Positions 36,204 to 44,765 of a stretch of 64,000 nucleotides of DNA are shown here, piece after piece. The notes under the pieces were generated by a model. That model saw only the letters and a list, made by a program, of their open reading frames with translations. It ran no database searches and was not told where the DNA came from. The DNA is taken from the NCBI GenBank assembly GCA_964529685.1, contig CAZGZC010000003.1, positions 91,444-155,443 on the forward strand, read 5' to 3'. Made by a program: the position numbers and the translations under genes. Source of the stretch: JALQUO01 sp964529685 (GTDB lineage: Bacteria > Pseudomonadota > Alphaproteobacteria > Rickettsiales > Midichloriaceae). Position 1 is the first letter of the stretch, and the number at the start of each line of letters is the position of its first letter.

Positions 36204-39178
36204 TTCTTAATTGTTTTTCTTTTTGAAAACAAATTACTGAAAATGCTCGGTAAAAGAAATGAAATTGTATTAGTTGTCACTACTGGTTTTTCATTATTTT
36301 GCCATGAGATGGAGAAATTTTGTTTATCATCCATGCCATCAAGTAGTGTTTTTCCTTTTTTACTCAATATTTGTTGTAAGAGAATTATTGGTACATTAAG
36401 GCCTGTTTTAGGAATGATTAGTCCTTCGACATGTCCTTTTTTCTCATCTAGTTGGACTTTAGCTTCAAGGCTTAGAAGCATTGCATTGCTGAATGCTTGG
36501 CACTTATCAAATAAGATCGATTTTTCATTAGCTTCAACAAAACAATGCATACTAGAAAAATCTATACCGTTATTAACCATCTGTAATACACTAGTTAAAC
36601 TAAATCCAGTAACAGCACATATTTTAAGAAATATAGATAATAAGTATGATTCAACTAACTTGAAGTTGTATTGATATAGTTCTCCTGAAAATTTCAGCTT
36701 GTTATTTTGTTGAGCCAGGATACCATACAACTCTAAATTGCCTTTCTGTAAACTTTTGAGGTTGAATGAATGTTTCATAAAATATCCAGTATTATTAATG
36801 ATTAATGCAACTATAGGCTCATCAAAAAAAACTCTGACATACCCTGTAGGCCCATATCCGAATCCATCAATTTTAATAATTTTATTATTATTTAATAATA
36901 GAGATAGATCAATATGCGTCATAAAATCTTTCTTATCATCAACTAAAAACTTAGTTTTAACTGAGATTTTGGAAGACTTCTGCTGATCTATGGTAGTAGG
37001 TGATGATTTCTGTTTCTCCATCATTTTACTAATGTCAGATAAATCAATCTTTTTTCCATCAATTATATATTCATTTTCATATTCAGAATTGGCAATATAT
37101 TTAAGATCAAAACTGCTATTATGGAACTTTTTAAATTTCATTTCAGCTGATGTAACTAGATCATTACTCAACAGTATCTCACCATCCATTTCTACATCAG
37201 CTAATAATAATTTTATATTTTTAAAAGCCTTATTATCTAAAATAAATTCTAATTCTCCAAAATCGCCGACTTTTTTAGCAAGGCCAAATTTCTTTTCAAG
37301 ATATATCTCAGATAGATTAAGCTTAAATTTATTGTTTTCATTCATATGAATATCAAGAGTACCACCTAACTCGATTTGTATTTTATCGAGCATTGATTGA
37401 ATTCTTTTTTGCGATAATGGTACTTTACAGTTAAGTGATTGAATCTTAAATGGACGATTTTGTTCAATAGCAGCACTCAACTTTAAATTCTTCACGGCTA
37501 TTTGATCATAGATAAAGTCCCCTTTTAGAGATATTTTGCCTTTTTTATATGAAAAATCCATCTTCTTTGACTCAATGAGTTTATCATTAAAACTTATTTT
37601 TTTTAAAAACCACTTACAATCAATTAAAATATCATACGGTCTCAAGTTATTTGCATGTGGAATATTTATTTTAACTGCACTTCTAATTTCTCCGCCAGAC
37701 AAATCAAATTTTTTATTAACTTTTTTCTCAATAGCCTGTCTTAACGCAGAACCATTGCTTTGAAGATTAAATTTTATCTCACTTGCACTACTATCAAACG
37801 GAATTTTTATATCAATGTCAGTTAAATTAATATTTCTATTAAAAGTTGCTTTATTAGATTTTATAGATGTATGATTTTCATCAAGAGCCAAGTTAATTTC
37901 ATGAGAAAAAAACTTATACTCATCGTATTTAATATCACAATCAAGAACTTTCAGATTCAGCTTTATTTTCGGCGCAGTAAAACTTTCTTTATCAGGAAGC
38001 GCACTAATTGTGAAGTTAACATCTTTAACAGAGCCATCTTGAATAATTTTATCAAGAACTCCATATAACTTAGAACGAAACTTAACAGGCCAATAATCAA
38101 GAATCAATCTAGAGTTTATTGTATCATGAGATATTAAGGATAATTCAAAAAACTTGTCTTTTCTTAAAGATCCAGAAAATTTATATTTTGAATTATTATT
38201 AGCAATGCTAAATCTAATCTTAGCTATATCATAAATTATGTTATCTCCATCATAAAAACCACTGAAAAATCCATCTACAACTTCAAAAGGATTAGAAAAA
38301 AAATCTCTCTTTTCAACATTAATCCTATTAAAATCAACATCAAACAAAAAAAGTCTGTTATCAAAATTAGAATTTATAAATAATTGAATAAAATCATTTG
38401 AACTGAGCTTTGTGTCGCTATTAAGTTGAAAAACACCATTTAAATAACTGTATATGCGCATCTGTAAATCAGCAGGTTTATCAAAATGTCTTATAATCAA
38501 AGCATTTAAATTATTTGAATAGTTATTCAATTGGTAGTTAATCGTAATATTACCTATATACTTATGATTACTATCTATAGTAGAAAAAGATAGCTTATGT
38601 ATTGATACTGAATTATCTCCTAAAAAATTCTTTATTCTCTCGAATTTACTTAAATCGAGTTTTTTAAAATAAAGATCAACTTTAAGGTTTTTAATATAAT
38701 ATTTGTTAAGAGTAGAAACAACATTTTGCCAAAATGTCTCTTGTTTAAAGTATAAATAATCTATTGATTTGTTCACTGATACTTGTCTGCTACTTTTAAA
38801 TTCTGCTAAGCAATCTAAGTCAATCTCTTTTATGCAGAAGTAAAAAATCGCTTCATCACCTACTCCCCCGATTGCTTTTTTCAACTTTTGGTAAATAAGA
38901 TTTAAATTGAATACAACATATCCATCAGAAATAATCTTATATTGCTTGCCATATTTCAAATCATCTAAATGTATTTTATAAATCTTAAGTTTGATATCAG
39001 AAATATTTTTATCAAACTCAAATTTTATGCTTTCAACCGATACTGAGTAGTCATTTTCTACAATGATTTTTGCATTACTCAAGGTGGTAAGGCTGAAACC
39101 TAGGCATACAACTACAAAAATAATTATCTTTATTGTGAGTAGTGTTGATACTAAAATCTTTTGTATGCTTAAAATCAT
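36188..39178 (-). CDS. AsmA-like membrane-anchored protein
   Basis: A 996-residue protein with one N-terminal membrane anchor (about residues 10-35) and an extended, beta-rich, repetitive periplasmic body. The last 150 residues (ALLVNNG-type VNNGIDFSSMHCFVEANEKS, then LSLEAKVQLDEKKGHVEGLI followed by P) follow the AsmA/DUF3971 pattern found in YhdP-type proteins, which move phospholipids from the inner to the outer membrane through a hydrophobic groove. The C-terminus is the best evidence; the middle is only structurally similar. Its gene precedes acpP divergently and has no operon partner. Confidence 0.7.
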   Translation of the reverse strand: MILSIQKILVSTLLTIKIIIFVVVCLGFSLTTLSNAKIIVENDYSVSVESIKFEFDKNISDIKLKIYKIHLDDLKYGKQYKIISDGYVVFNLNLIYQKLKKAIGGVGDEAIFYFCIKEIDLDCLAEFKSSRQVSVNKSIDYLYFKQETFWQNVVSTLNKYYIKNLKVDLYFKKLDLSKFERIKNFLGDNSVSIHKLSFSTIDSNHKYIGNITINYQLNNYSNNLNALIIRHFDKPADLQMRIYSYLNGVFQLNSDTKLSSNDFIQLFINSNFDNRLFLFDVDFNRINVEKRDFFSNPFEVVDGFFSGFYDGDNIIYDIAKIRFSIANNNSKYKFSGSLRKDKFFELSLISHDTINSRLILDYWPVKFRSKLYGVLDKIIQDGSVKDVNFTISALPDKESFTAPKIKLNLKVLDCDIKYDEYKFFSHEINLALDENHTSIKSNKATFNRNINLTDIDIKIPFDSSASEIKFNLQSNGSALRQAIEKKVNKKFDLSGGEIRSAVKINIPHANNLRPYDILIDCKWFLKKISFNDKLIESKKMDFSYKKGKISLKGDFIYDQIAVKNLKLSAAIEQNRPFKIQSLNCKVPLSQKRIQSMLDKIQIELGGTLDIHMNENNKFKLNLSEIYLEKKFGLAKKVGDFGELEFILDNKAFKNIKLLLADVEMDGEILLSNDLVTSAEMKFKKFHNSSFDLKYIANSEYENEYIIDGKKIDLSDISKMMEKQKSSPTTIDQQKSSKISVKTKFLVDDKKDFMTHIDLSLLLNNNKIIKIDGFGYGPTGYVRVFFDEPIVALIINNTGYFMKHSFNLKSLQKGNLELYGILAQQNNKLKFSGELYQYNFKLVESYLLSIFLKICAVTGFSLTSVLQMVNNGIDFSSMHCFVEANEKSILFDKCQAFSNAMLLSLEAKVQLDEKKGHVEGLIIPKTGLNVPIILLQQILSKKGKTLLDGMDDKQNFSISWQNNEKPVVTTNTISFLLPSIFSNLFSKRKTIKNQLNS

Positions 39179-39325
39179 CTATTTAATTTCCAATTAACCG
39201 GGTAAAATTTGTAATTTTTATATATCATGAACAAAAGAAAATTTCTTTCCGTCCGTTTGACAAAGGTGTAACTTATGTTATTTAATGAGACTATCTTGCT
39301 TCAAAAAAAAATTAAAGCACTTAAA

Positions 39326-39577
39326 ATGAGTTTAACAGTAGAAAGTAGAGTTAAAAAAGTTATCGCCAAGAAACTTGAAATTTATCCTGAAAAAATCAAA
39401 CTAGAGAGTAGATTTGTGGAAGACCTTGCAATGGATAGCCTTGCCAGGGTTGAAATTATGATGAATTTCGAAGAGGAATTCAAAGAGTTTAGTATAGAAA
39501 TACCTGACGAAGCAACTGAAAAAATTAAGACAGTAGCTGATGCAATAGCATATATAGAAAGCGTAATTCCAAAATAG
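39326..39577 (+). CDS. acpP: Acyl carrier protein
   Basis: Small acidic carrier for fatty-acid and lipid-A acyl chains. The phosphopantetheine serine is in the AMDSLARVEIM motif, Ser38 counted from the chosen start. I start at the internal ATG at 39326 (MSLTVESRVKKVIAKKL), which gives 83 residues and matches normal ACPs; the frame extends upstream to 39275, adding a basic 17-residue stretch unlike ACPs. rsmH follows after three bases on the same strand. Confidence 0.93.
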   Translation: MSLTVESRVKKVIAKKLEIYPEKIKLESRFVEDLAMDSLARVEIMMNFEEEFKEFSIEIPDEATEKIKTVADAIAYIESVIPK

Positions 39578-39580
39578 TCC

Positions 39581-40477
39581 GTGGGACATCTATCAGTAAT
39601 GCCTAACGAAGTTTTAAGTCTTCTTAAGCCTCAACCTAAAAAATTTTATATAGATGCTACTTTTGGCGCAGGAGGTCACTCAAAACTAATACTAGATTCC
39701 TGCAGCGCTTGTAATGTTATTGGAATAGATAGAGATGAATCTGTGATACCTTTTGCAGACAACTTAAGAGAGGTTTATAAAGAGAGGTTTAATTTCATTA
39801 ATTCTAGATTTAGCAATATCTCAAATGTAATCCCTCAAGAAGTGGATGGTTTTCTATTTGATGTAGGCGTTTCATCAATGCAGATAAATGATCCAGAGCG
39901 TGGTTTTTCATTTATGAGAGATGGACCATTAAAAATGACTATGGGACAAAATAACTTCTCAGCATATGATGTAATTAATAAATATAGAGAAGAACATCTA
40001 TCAGAAATAATTCTACAGTATGGAGATGAGAGAGCTGCTCCTAAAATAGCCAGGGCTATATGCCATAGTAGAAAAAATTCTCCTATAGAAACAACTTTAC
40101 AACTGGCAGATATAATTAAATCTGTAGTGCCAAGAAGTAAAAAAATACACCCAGCAACATTAACATTCCAAGCTATAAGAGTATTTATAAATGAAGAGCT
40201 AACTGAACTAGAAGCTGGCTTAGAAAGCGCGATAGAAAAATTATCTATTGCTGGTAAGATTGTAGTAATAACATTCCAAGGACTTGAGAACAAAATTGTT
40301 AAAAATATATTCAAAAAATACACTTATAGAGAGCACCAAAATAAGTTTAAAGTATCTGAAAACAAAAAATCTTTTAAGAATCTTACAAATACCCCTCTCA
40401 AACCATCTAAACAAGAGATAAGAGCTAATCCGAGAGCTAGATCAGCCAAGATTAGGTCCATGATTAGGTTGAGTTGA
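39581..40477 (+). CDS. rsmH: 16S rRNA (cytosine-1402-N4)-methyltransferase
   Basis: SAM-dependent methyltransferase modifying C1402 in the decoding site of 16S rRNA. A GTG start three bases after acpP gives the classical N-terminus (GHLSVMPNEVLSLL). The SAM-binding motif DATFGAGGHSKLIL is near residues 26-39, and VDGFLFDVGVSSMQINDPERGFSF and HPATLTFQAIRVFINEEL are family signatures. It has 298 residues. Its 3' end overlaps the convergent unknown gene by 36 bases. In many bacteria it heads the dcw cluster; here it is alone with acpP. Confidence 0.95.
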   Translation: MGHLSVMPNEVLSLLKPQPKKFYIDATFGAGGHSKLILDSCSACNVIGIDRDESVIPFADNLREVYKERFNFINSRFSNISNVIPQEVDGFLFDVGVSSMQINDPERGFSFMRDGPLKMTMGQNNFSAYDVINKYREEHLSEIILQYGDERAAPKIARAICHSRKNSPIETTLQLADIIKSVVPRSKKIHPATLTFQAIRVFINEELTELEAGLESAIEKLSIAGKIVVITFQGLENKIVKNIFKKYTYREHQNKFKVSENKKSFKNLTNTPLKPSKQEIRANPRARSAKIRSMIRLS

Positions 40478-41209
40478 ACTAAAGTCAGTCCATGTTTTAT
40501 TTTCCCATATTGCTTTTTTTGCTGGCTCGACTTCATCTTCAGGAGTAGTGTCCTGAACTTCTATTGCATTCGAAAATTCAATTTCATTCGATAATTCATA
40601 GTTGATTGCATCGTGAATCTGATCCAAAAATTCTTTGATACCATGTAATGCTGCAACTATATTCTGATTCTCTAATTGTCCAAATTTAAAATTAGGATTA
40701 GTTTCAGCATCAAATTTGTACTCATTGTATTCATTATACAGTCCAATTTCTTTAAGAATATTCGCAAGTAACTTCTCTTTAAAAGTATCTGGAACTAATT
40801 CTTTATCATCTTGCTTAGTTAATTGTCCTGTAAGGCTTATTACGATTATTTCACATATAATGCTTGTAAGCTCAATATTATTTAGTTTTAATAAATCTTC
40901 TTCTGTATAATGCCTTGGCTGTAATGATAACTCTTTTTTAGTTAACTGTTGACCATTAATCTCTTCATGTACACCAGTTGGGTTGATGCTAGGTATTGCA
41001 AGTATCGAATTTTGATAGGGTTGAAATGCTTCTTGTATTGTAGTTTCATACTGTATTTGTTTGATAGTAGTGCCGTAGCAAGACTCTAAATCATCAAGAT
41101 TTATTTCTTTTAGCTTTTTATAAGCATGCTCTAAACTTTCTATTGGTGGTTTGATAATTTGAGATAAATTCTGAATTACAAATTCACGTAATGATATATT
41201 ATTTTGCAT
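40442..41209 (-). CDS. Hypothetical acidic protein
   Basis: A 255-residue soluble, acidic, mostly helical protein that I do not recognise, rich in Glu, Asn, Gln and Ile, with no signal peptide or membrane segment. Its last 11 codons overlap the 3' end of rsmH in the opposite direction. The frame is intact and AT-rich codon use matches its neighbours. Similar unknown proteins (those at 26241 and 42711) suggest lineage-specific accessory genes, but I see no shared motif. Confidence 0.6.
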   Translation of the reverse strand: MQNNISLREFVIQNLSQIIKPPIESLEHAYKKLKEINLDDLESCYGTTIKQIQYETTIQEAFQPYQNSILAIPSINPTGVHEEINGQQLTKKELSLQPRHYTEEDLLKLNNIELTSIICEIIVISLTGQLTKQDDKELVPDTFKEKLLANILKEIGLYNEYNEYKFDAETNPNFKFGQLENQNIVAALHGIKEFLDQIHDAINYELSNEIEFSNAIEVQDTTPEDEVEPAKKAIWENKTWTDFSSTQPNHGPNLG

Positions 41210-41283
41210 TTTTATTTTTATATTTATATTTTAAATATTACAAAAATATTAAATAACTCTTTAAACCTGTATATTTTAAAAAA

Positions 41284-42699
41284 ATGACAACAATTCTCTG
41301 TATAATTGACGGATTAGGCATTTGTGATGAACCGCAGCTTTCAATTCCTTTTATCGATAAACACCTTAGTAGAGCAGTTTTACTTGAGGCATCAGGACAA
41401 GCAGTGGGGTTAGTTGAGGGACAAATGGGTAGCTCAGAAGTAGGACATATGACGATTGGTGCTGGTAGAATTATTAAACAAAATCTCACAAGGATTAATG
41501 ATGCAATTGAAAATAATTGCTTTCCAGATATTACAGGAAAAACATTTCATATAGTTGGCCTGCTATCTGATGGAGGAGTTCATTCACACATAGACCATAT
41601 TTTTTATTTAATCAAACATATTGGAGATAAAGATATTTTTCTTCATATTATAACTGATGGCCGTGATACTCCTCCTAAATCAGCAGAAAGATACATAGAA
41701 CAACTAGAATCACTCTTAAATGATAAATGTAAAATCGCCACCATCTCTGGCAGGTATTATGCAATGGATAGAGATAATAGATATGAAAGAACGGAAGCCG
41801 CTTTTCAAGCAATTGCATTAGGCAAATCAGAATATAAATATTCAAAAAACTTTATAGAGGAACAATATTCTCAAGGTATTACTGATGAATTTTTCCTTCC
41901 TGCCGTCAGTCCTCATTACAATGGAATATTACCTAACGATACAATAATCTTTGCAAACTTTAGATCTGATAGGATGGTGCAAATAGTTAAAAAAATTCAT
42001 TCAGAAGTTAAAGTAAAAGAATCACTATCTATGGTTGATTATTTCAATGATAAGATGCATAGCATCAAAAATCTTTTCAGCAAAGAAGAAATAACAGATA
42101 CATTAGGAGAAGTAATGTATAAAATGGGTAAAAGACAACTAAGGATAGCAGAAACTGAAAAATATGCTCATGTTACATTCTTCTTTAATTGTGGTAGAGA
42201 AGACCCATTTCCTGGTGAGGAACGAATTGTAGTCTCATCACCAAAGGTTAAAACATATGATTTAAAACCTGCTATGTCTGCCTACGAAATTACAGAAAAA
42301 TTAATATATGCAATTAATAGTAGGCAGTATGCCTTTATATGTGTTAATTTTGCAAATGCTGATATGGTTGGGCATACAGGTAATTTCTCAGCTGCAAAAG
42401 AAGCTTGTGATGTTATTAACCAATGTCTTGAATCAATTTATAGTTGTGTAACTGTAAACAATGATAAACTATTTATTACTGCGGACCACGGTAACATTGA
42501 ACAGATGTTTGATTTACATACGAATCAACCATATACAAGCCACACTCTTAACAAAGTACCATTTATCTCAATAGGTCATCCACTGGAACAAATTATAAAC
42601 TATAAACATGGCTTACAAGATATTGCACCAACTATCTTAAAAGCAATGGAAATAGCTATTCCTTCAAGCATCACTGGAAAATCACTTATCAAACCTTAA
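41284..42699 (+). CDS. gpmI: Phosphoglycerate mutase, cofactor-independent
   Basis: Metal-dependent glycolytic/gluconeogenic mutase interconverting 3- and 2-phosphoglycerate. The phospho-accepting serine is Ser51 in GQMGSSEVGHMTIGAGRI, IITDGRDTPPKSA is the substrate loop, and the C-terminal metal-binding TADHGNIEQM is intact. The N-terminal metal Asp lies in CIIDGLGI. At 471 residues it is shorter than the usual 510 or so, with loss outside the motifs. Rickettsia lacks this enzyme, whereas several other Rickettsiales keep it. Confidence 0.94.
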   Translation: MTTILCIIDGLGICDEPQLSIPFIDKHLSRAVLLEASGQAVGLVEGQMGSSEVGHMTIGAGRIIKQNLTRINDAIENNCFPDITGKTFHIVGLLSDGGVHSHIDHIFYLIKHIGDKDIFLHIITDGRDTPPKSAERYIEQLESLLNDKCKIATISGRYYAMDRDNRYERTEAAFQAIALGKSEYKYSKNFIEEQYSQGITDEFFLPAVSPHYNGILPNDTIIFANFRSDRMVQIVKKIHSEVKVKESLSMVDYFNDKMHSIKNLFSKEEITDTLGEVMYKMGKRQLRIAETEKYAHVTFFFNCGREDPFPGEERIVVSSPKVKTYDLKPAMSAYEITEKLIYAINSRQYAFICVNFANADMVGHTGNFSAAKEACDVINQCLESIYSCVTVNNDKLFITADHGNIEQMFDLHTNQPYTSHTLNKVPFISIGHPLEQIINYKHGLQDIAPTILKAMEIAIPSSITGKSLIKP

Positions 42700-42710
42700 T
42701 AAATACAACT

Positions 42711-43070
42711 TTACTCTTCGTTCAGTTGTTGATTTATATAATGTTTGAATATATGTATAAAGTTCTTTACCAAAGAGTCCTTCTGTAATTCTATTGATAT
42801 TCTCCGTAATTCATGAATAGATATATCACCTATCCTATAATCATGATATTCTTCTCTTGCTTCAAAAATTGGTTTGGATTTACAGACTGAGTTATAGGCC
42901 GCTGATAGGGATCTATCTTTTGATGAAAAAAATATCTTCCTACATAAACTCTTATCTATAGGATAAGCAAGAATTAAATCAAACATTAATGCATCTACTG
43001 CTGATTCAACATCTCCTTCAGTCTGATTAAATATCGAACAGACTGAATTTAAAGCTTTTTGCATACTCAT
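42711..43070 (-). CDS. Hypothetical small protein
   Basis: A 119-residue soluble protein of mixed charge that I do not recognise. It has no membrane segment or signal peptide and three cysteines without a recognisable pattern. It is convergent with gpmI (11-base gap) and divergent from ndk. The open frame is intact. Function unknown. Confidence 0.55.
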   Translation of the reverse strand: MSMQKALNSVCSIFNQTEGDVESAVDALMFDLILAYPIDKSLCRKIFFSSKDRSLSAAYNSVCKSKPIFEAREEYHDYRIGDISIHELRRISIELQKDSLVKNFIHIFKHYINQQLNEE

Positions 43071-43315
43071 AACTTTTCTATTGTTGTATTTTGCTTAAAA
43101 GATAACTCTGATATATTAAAATATTCTTACAATTTGTAAAAGTTTAACGTAATTTTTTGAAAAATTTCTCAAGAATGTTATTCCACTTAAATTAATAAAT
43201 GAAAATCAAATTATAATCAAGAAATATTGAGAAAAATAATAGTTATAGTATTGTTTTTTTACACATCAGTACTGCTAGTGCAGATGCAAAAATAAAAAAT
43301 ATAAAAAATATTAAC

Positions 43316-43735
43316 ATGGAAAAAACCTTATCGATAATAAAAACTGATGCAGTAAGCAAAAATATTATAGGCAAAATTAATGAGAAGATAGAAAGTGTTG
43401 GGCTAAAGATAGTAGCTATGAGAATGGTACAGCTAACAAAGTCTGAAGCAGAAGATTTTTATGCAGTACATAGAGATAGACCTTTCTTTAATGATTTAGT
43501 TGCTTTTATGATATCTGGTCCTGTTGTTGTACAAGTTCTTAAAGGAGAAAACGCAGTTGCTAGAAATCGTGAAATCATGGGATCAACAAATCCAAATGAT
43601 GCAGCTTCAGGAACTATAAGAAAAGAGTTTGGATCAAGTATTGAAGCTAACTGCGTACATGGATCAGATTCACTGGACAATGCTAAAATAGAAATTGCAT
43701 ATTTCTTTGCTAAAACCGATATTTGCAATAGATAA
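43316..43735 (+). CDS. ndk: Nucleoside diphosphate kinase
   Basis: Transfers the gamma phosphate between nucleoside triphosphates and diphosphates. The phospho-histidine is His115 in the ANCVHGSDS motif; TLSIIKTDAV at the N-terminus and GSTNPNDAASGTIRKEFG are conserved. The length of 139 is standard. The last 26 bases overlap the end of the convergent LptF/G gene, which may couple their expression negatively. The upstream 200 bases are AT-rich and non-coding. Confidence 0.97.
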   Translation: MEKTLSIIKTDAVSKNIIGKINEKIESVGLKIVAMRMVQLTKSEAEDFYAVHRDRPFFNDLVAFMISGPVVVQVLKGENAVARNREIMGSTNPNDAASGTIRKEFGSSIEANCVHGSDSLDNAKIEIAYFFAKTDICNR

Positions 43736-44765
43736 TCTTAGCCAAAACTATCAAAGCTAGAATTGATAGTTTAGAACTAATAATTGCTACTGGTACATTC
43801 AATCCATAACTTAGTGCAACTGTTGGAAAAAAATCTGAAGTAAAAAATATTAAGAGGCCAATAGCACAACCATAAAAAATTTTTTTCTTATCAAAAAACC
43901 TTTTAGTAGTTGCAAAAGAAACTATAAATCCAATTAAAGCCATTCCAAATAAGTTAATAAAAGTAGTGACTTTATCCCAAAAATATCTCTCATAAGACTC
44001 ACTACTCAATCCAACTTTACTAAGTAATATTGAAAATGATGGTATTGCAAACAATGTCATCTGCTCTGGTTTAGAAAGATTCTTAAAGATATCAGCAGGA
44101 CTAACATCAATACTGATAATCTTTTCATCTATATATAATTTAGAAAGTTTTCTCTCTATAGTTACATCATTTAAAATAAGATTGTTGTCTACTATATAAC
44201 CTATTGGAGCAGTAAGGATCTCTTTTAAGGTAAATTGATCATTCAGATCCCAGATTATGAGATTATATAATTTTGTCAGCTCGTAATTGGCTTTATCAGC
44301 TCTAATAAAAACATTATCAGATGTTTTGAAAAAGAAGCCCTTTTTATCAACTGTAATCATACTATTTGAGTTATCATTAACTAAACTAAGCGTTGTATTG
44401 ATTGGAATTAAAATAAAGAGGATAAGGCAAAAAAATATAATTATCACGGATAAAATCGATAGAATAAAAAATCGATTAGGTATACCTAAGGTTGTAAAAA
44501 CAACCAATTCATTTCTTTTATTCAAAATCATGAAAGTAGCAATAGTTCCAATTAGCACTACTAAAGGCATAAGTTGTATAAGATTTTTGGAGCTTTTTGA
44601 TAAAACCATAATAAGATTACTACTCCATCTAATACCATCTATATTAGAAGTATTTCTAATAATCTCAGAAAAGTCTAATATAAATATAAGTGTAATTGAG
44701 AAGATAATTGTAATGAGAAGAATTTTAATATATTTTTTGATAAAATAAGATTTAATTATGTTCAT
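43710..44765 (-). CDS. lptG: LptF/LptG-family export permease
   Basis: Inner-membrane permease of the YjgP/YjgQ family that, with LptB2 and LptC, extracts lipopolysaccharide from the inner membrane. N-terminal spans near residues 12-32, 60-80 and 95-120 are followed by a periplasmic beta-jellyroll part (about 130-240) and three C-terminal spans ending in LNVPVAIISSKLSILALIVL. The conserved LIGTIATFMILNKRNELVVF segment is typical. The C-terminus favours LptG over LptF, but this is not decisive. Its start codon overlaps the stop of the 1451-residue gene by one base (TAATG). If LPS is missing in this organism the cargo is something else. Confidence 0.87.
   Translation of the reverse strand: MNIIKSYFIKKYIKILLITIIFSITLIFILDFSEIIRNTSNIDGIRWSSNLIMVLSKSSKNLIQLMPLVVLIGTIATFMILNKRNELVVFTTLGIPNRFFILSILSVIIIFFCLILFILIPINTTLSLVNDNSNSMITVDKKGFFFKTSDNVFIRADKANYELTKLYNLIIWDLNDQFTLKEILTAPIGYIVDNNLILNDVTIERKLSKLYIDEKIISIDVSPADIFKNLSKPEQMTLFAIPSFSILLSKVGLSSESYERYFWDKVTTFINLFGMALIGFIVSFATTKRFFDKKKIFYGCAIGLLIFFTSDFFPTVALSYGLNVPVAIISSKLSILALIVLAKIIYCKYRF

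Noticed and set aside
36243..38068. Several plus-strand frames of 65-143 codons opposite the AsmA-like gene
   Set aside because: They are shadows of the intact 996-codon minus-strand gene and show no family features.
43218..43316. Signal-peptide-like extension upstream of ndk (SIVFLHISTASADA in frame)
   Set aside because: There is no ATG, GTG or TTG start for it, and the ATG at 43316 gives the standard cytoplasmic Ndk N-terminus.
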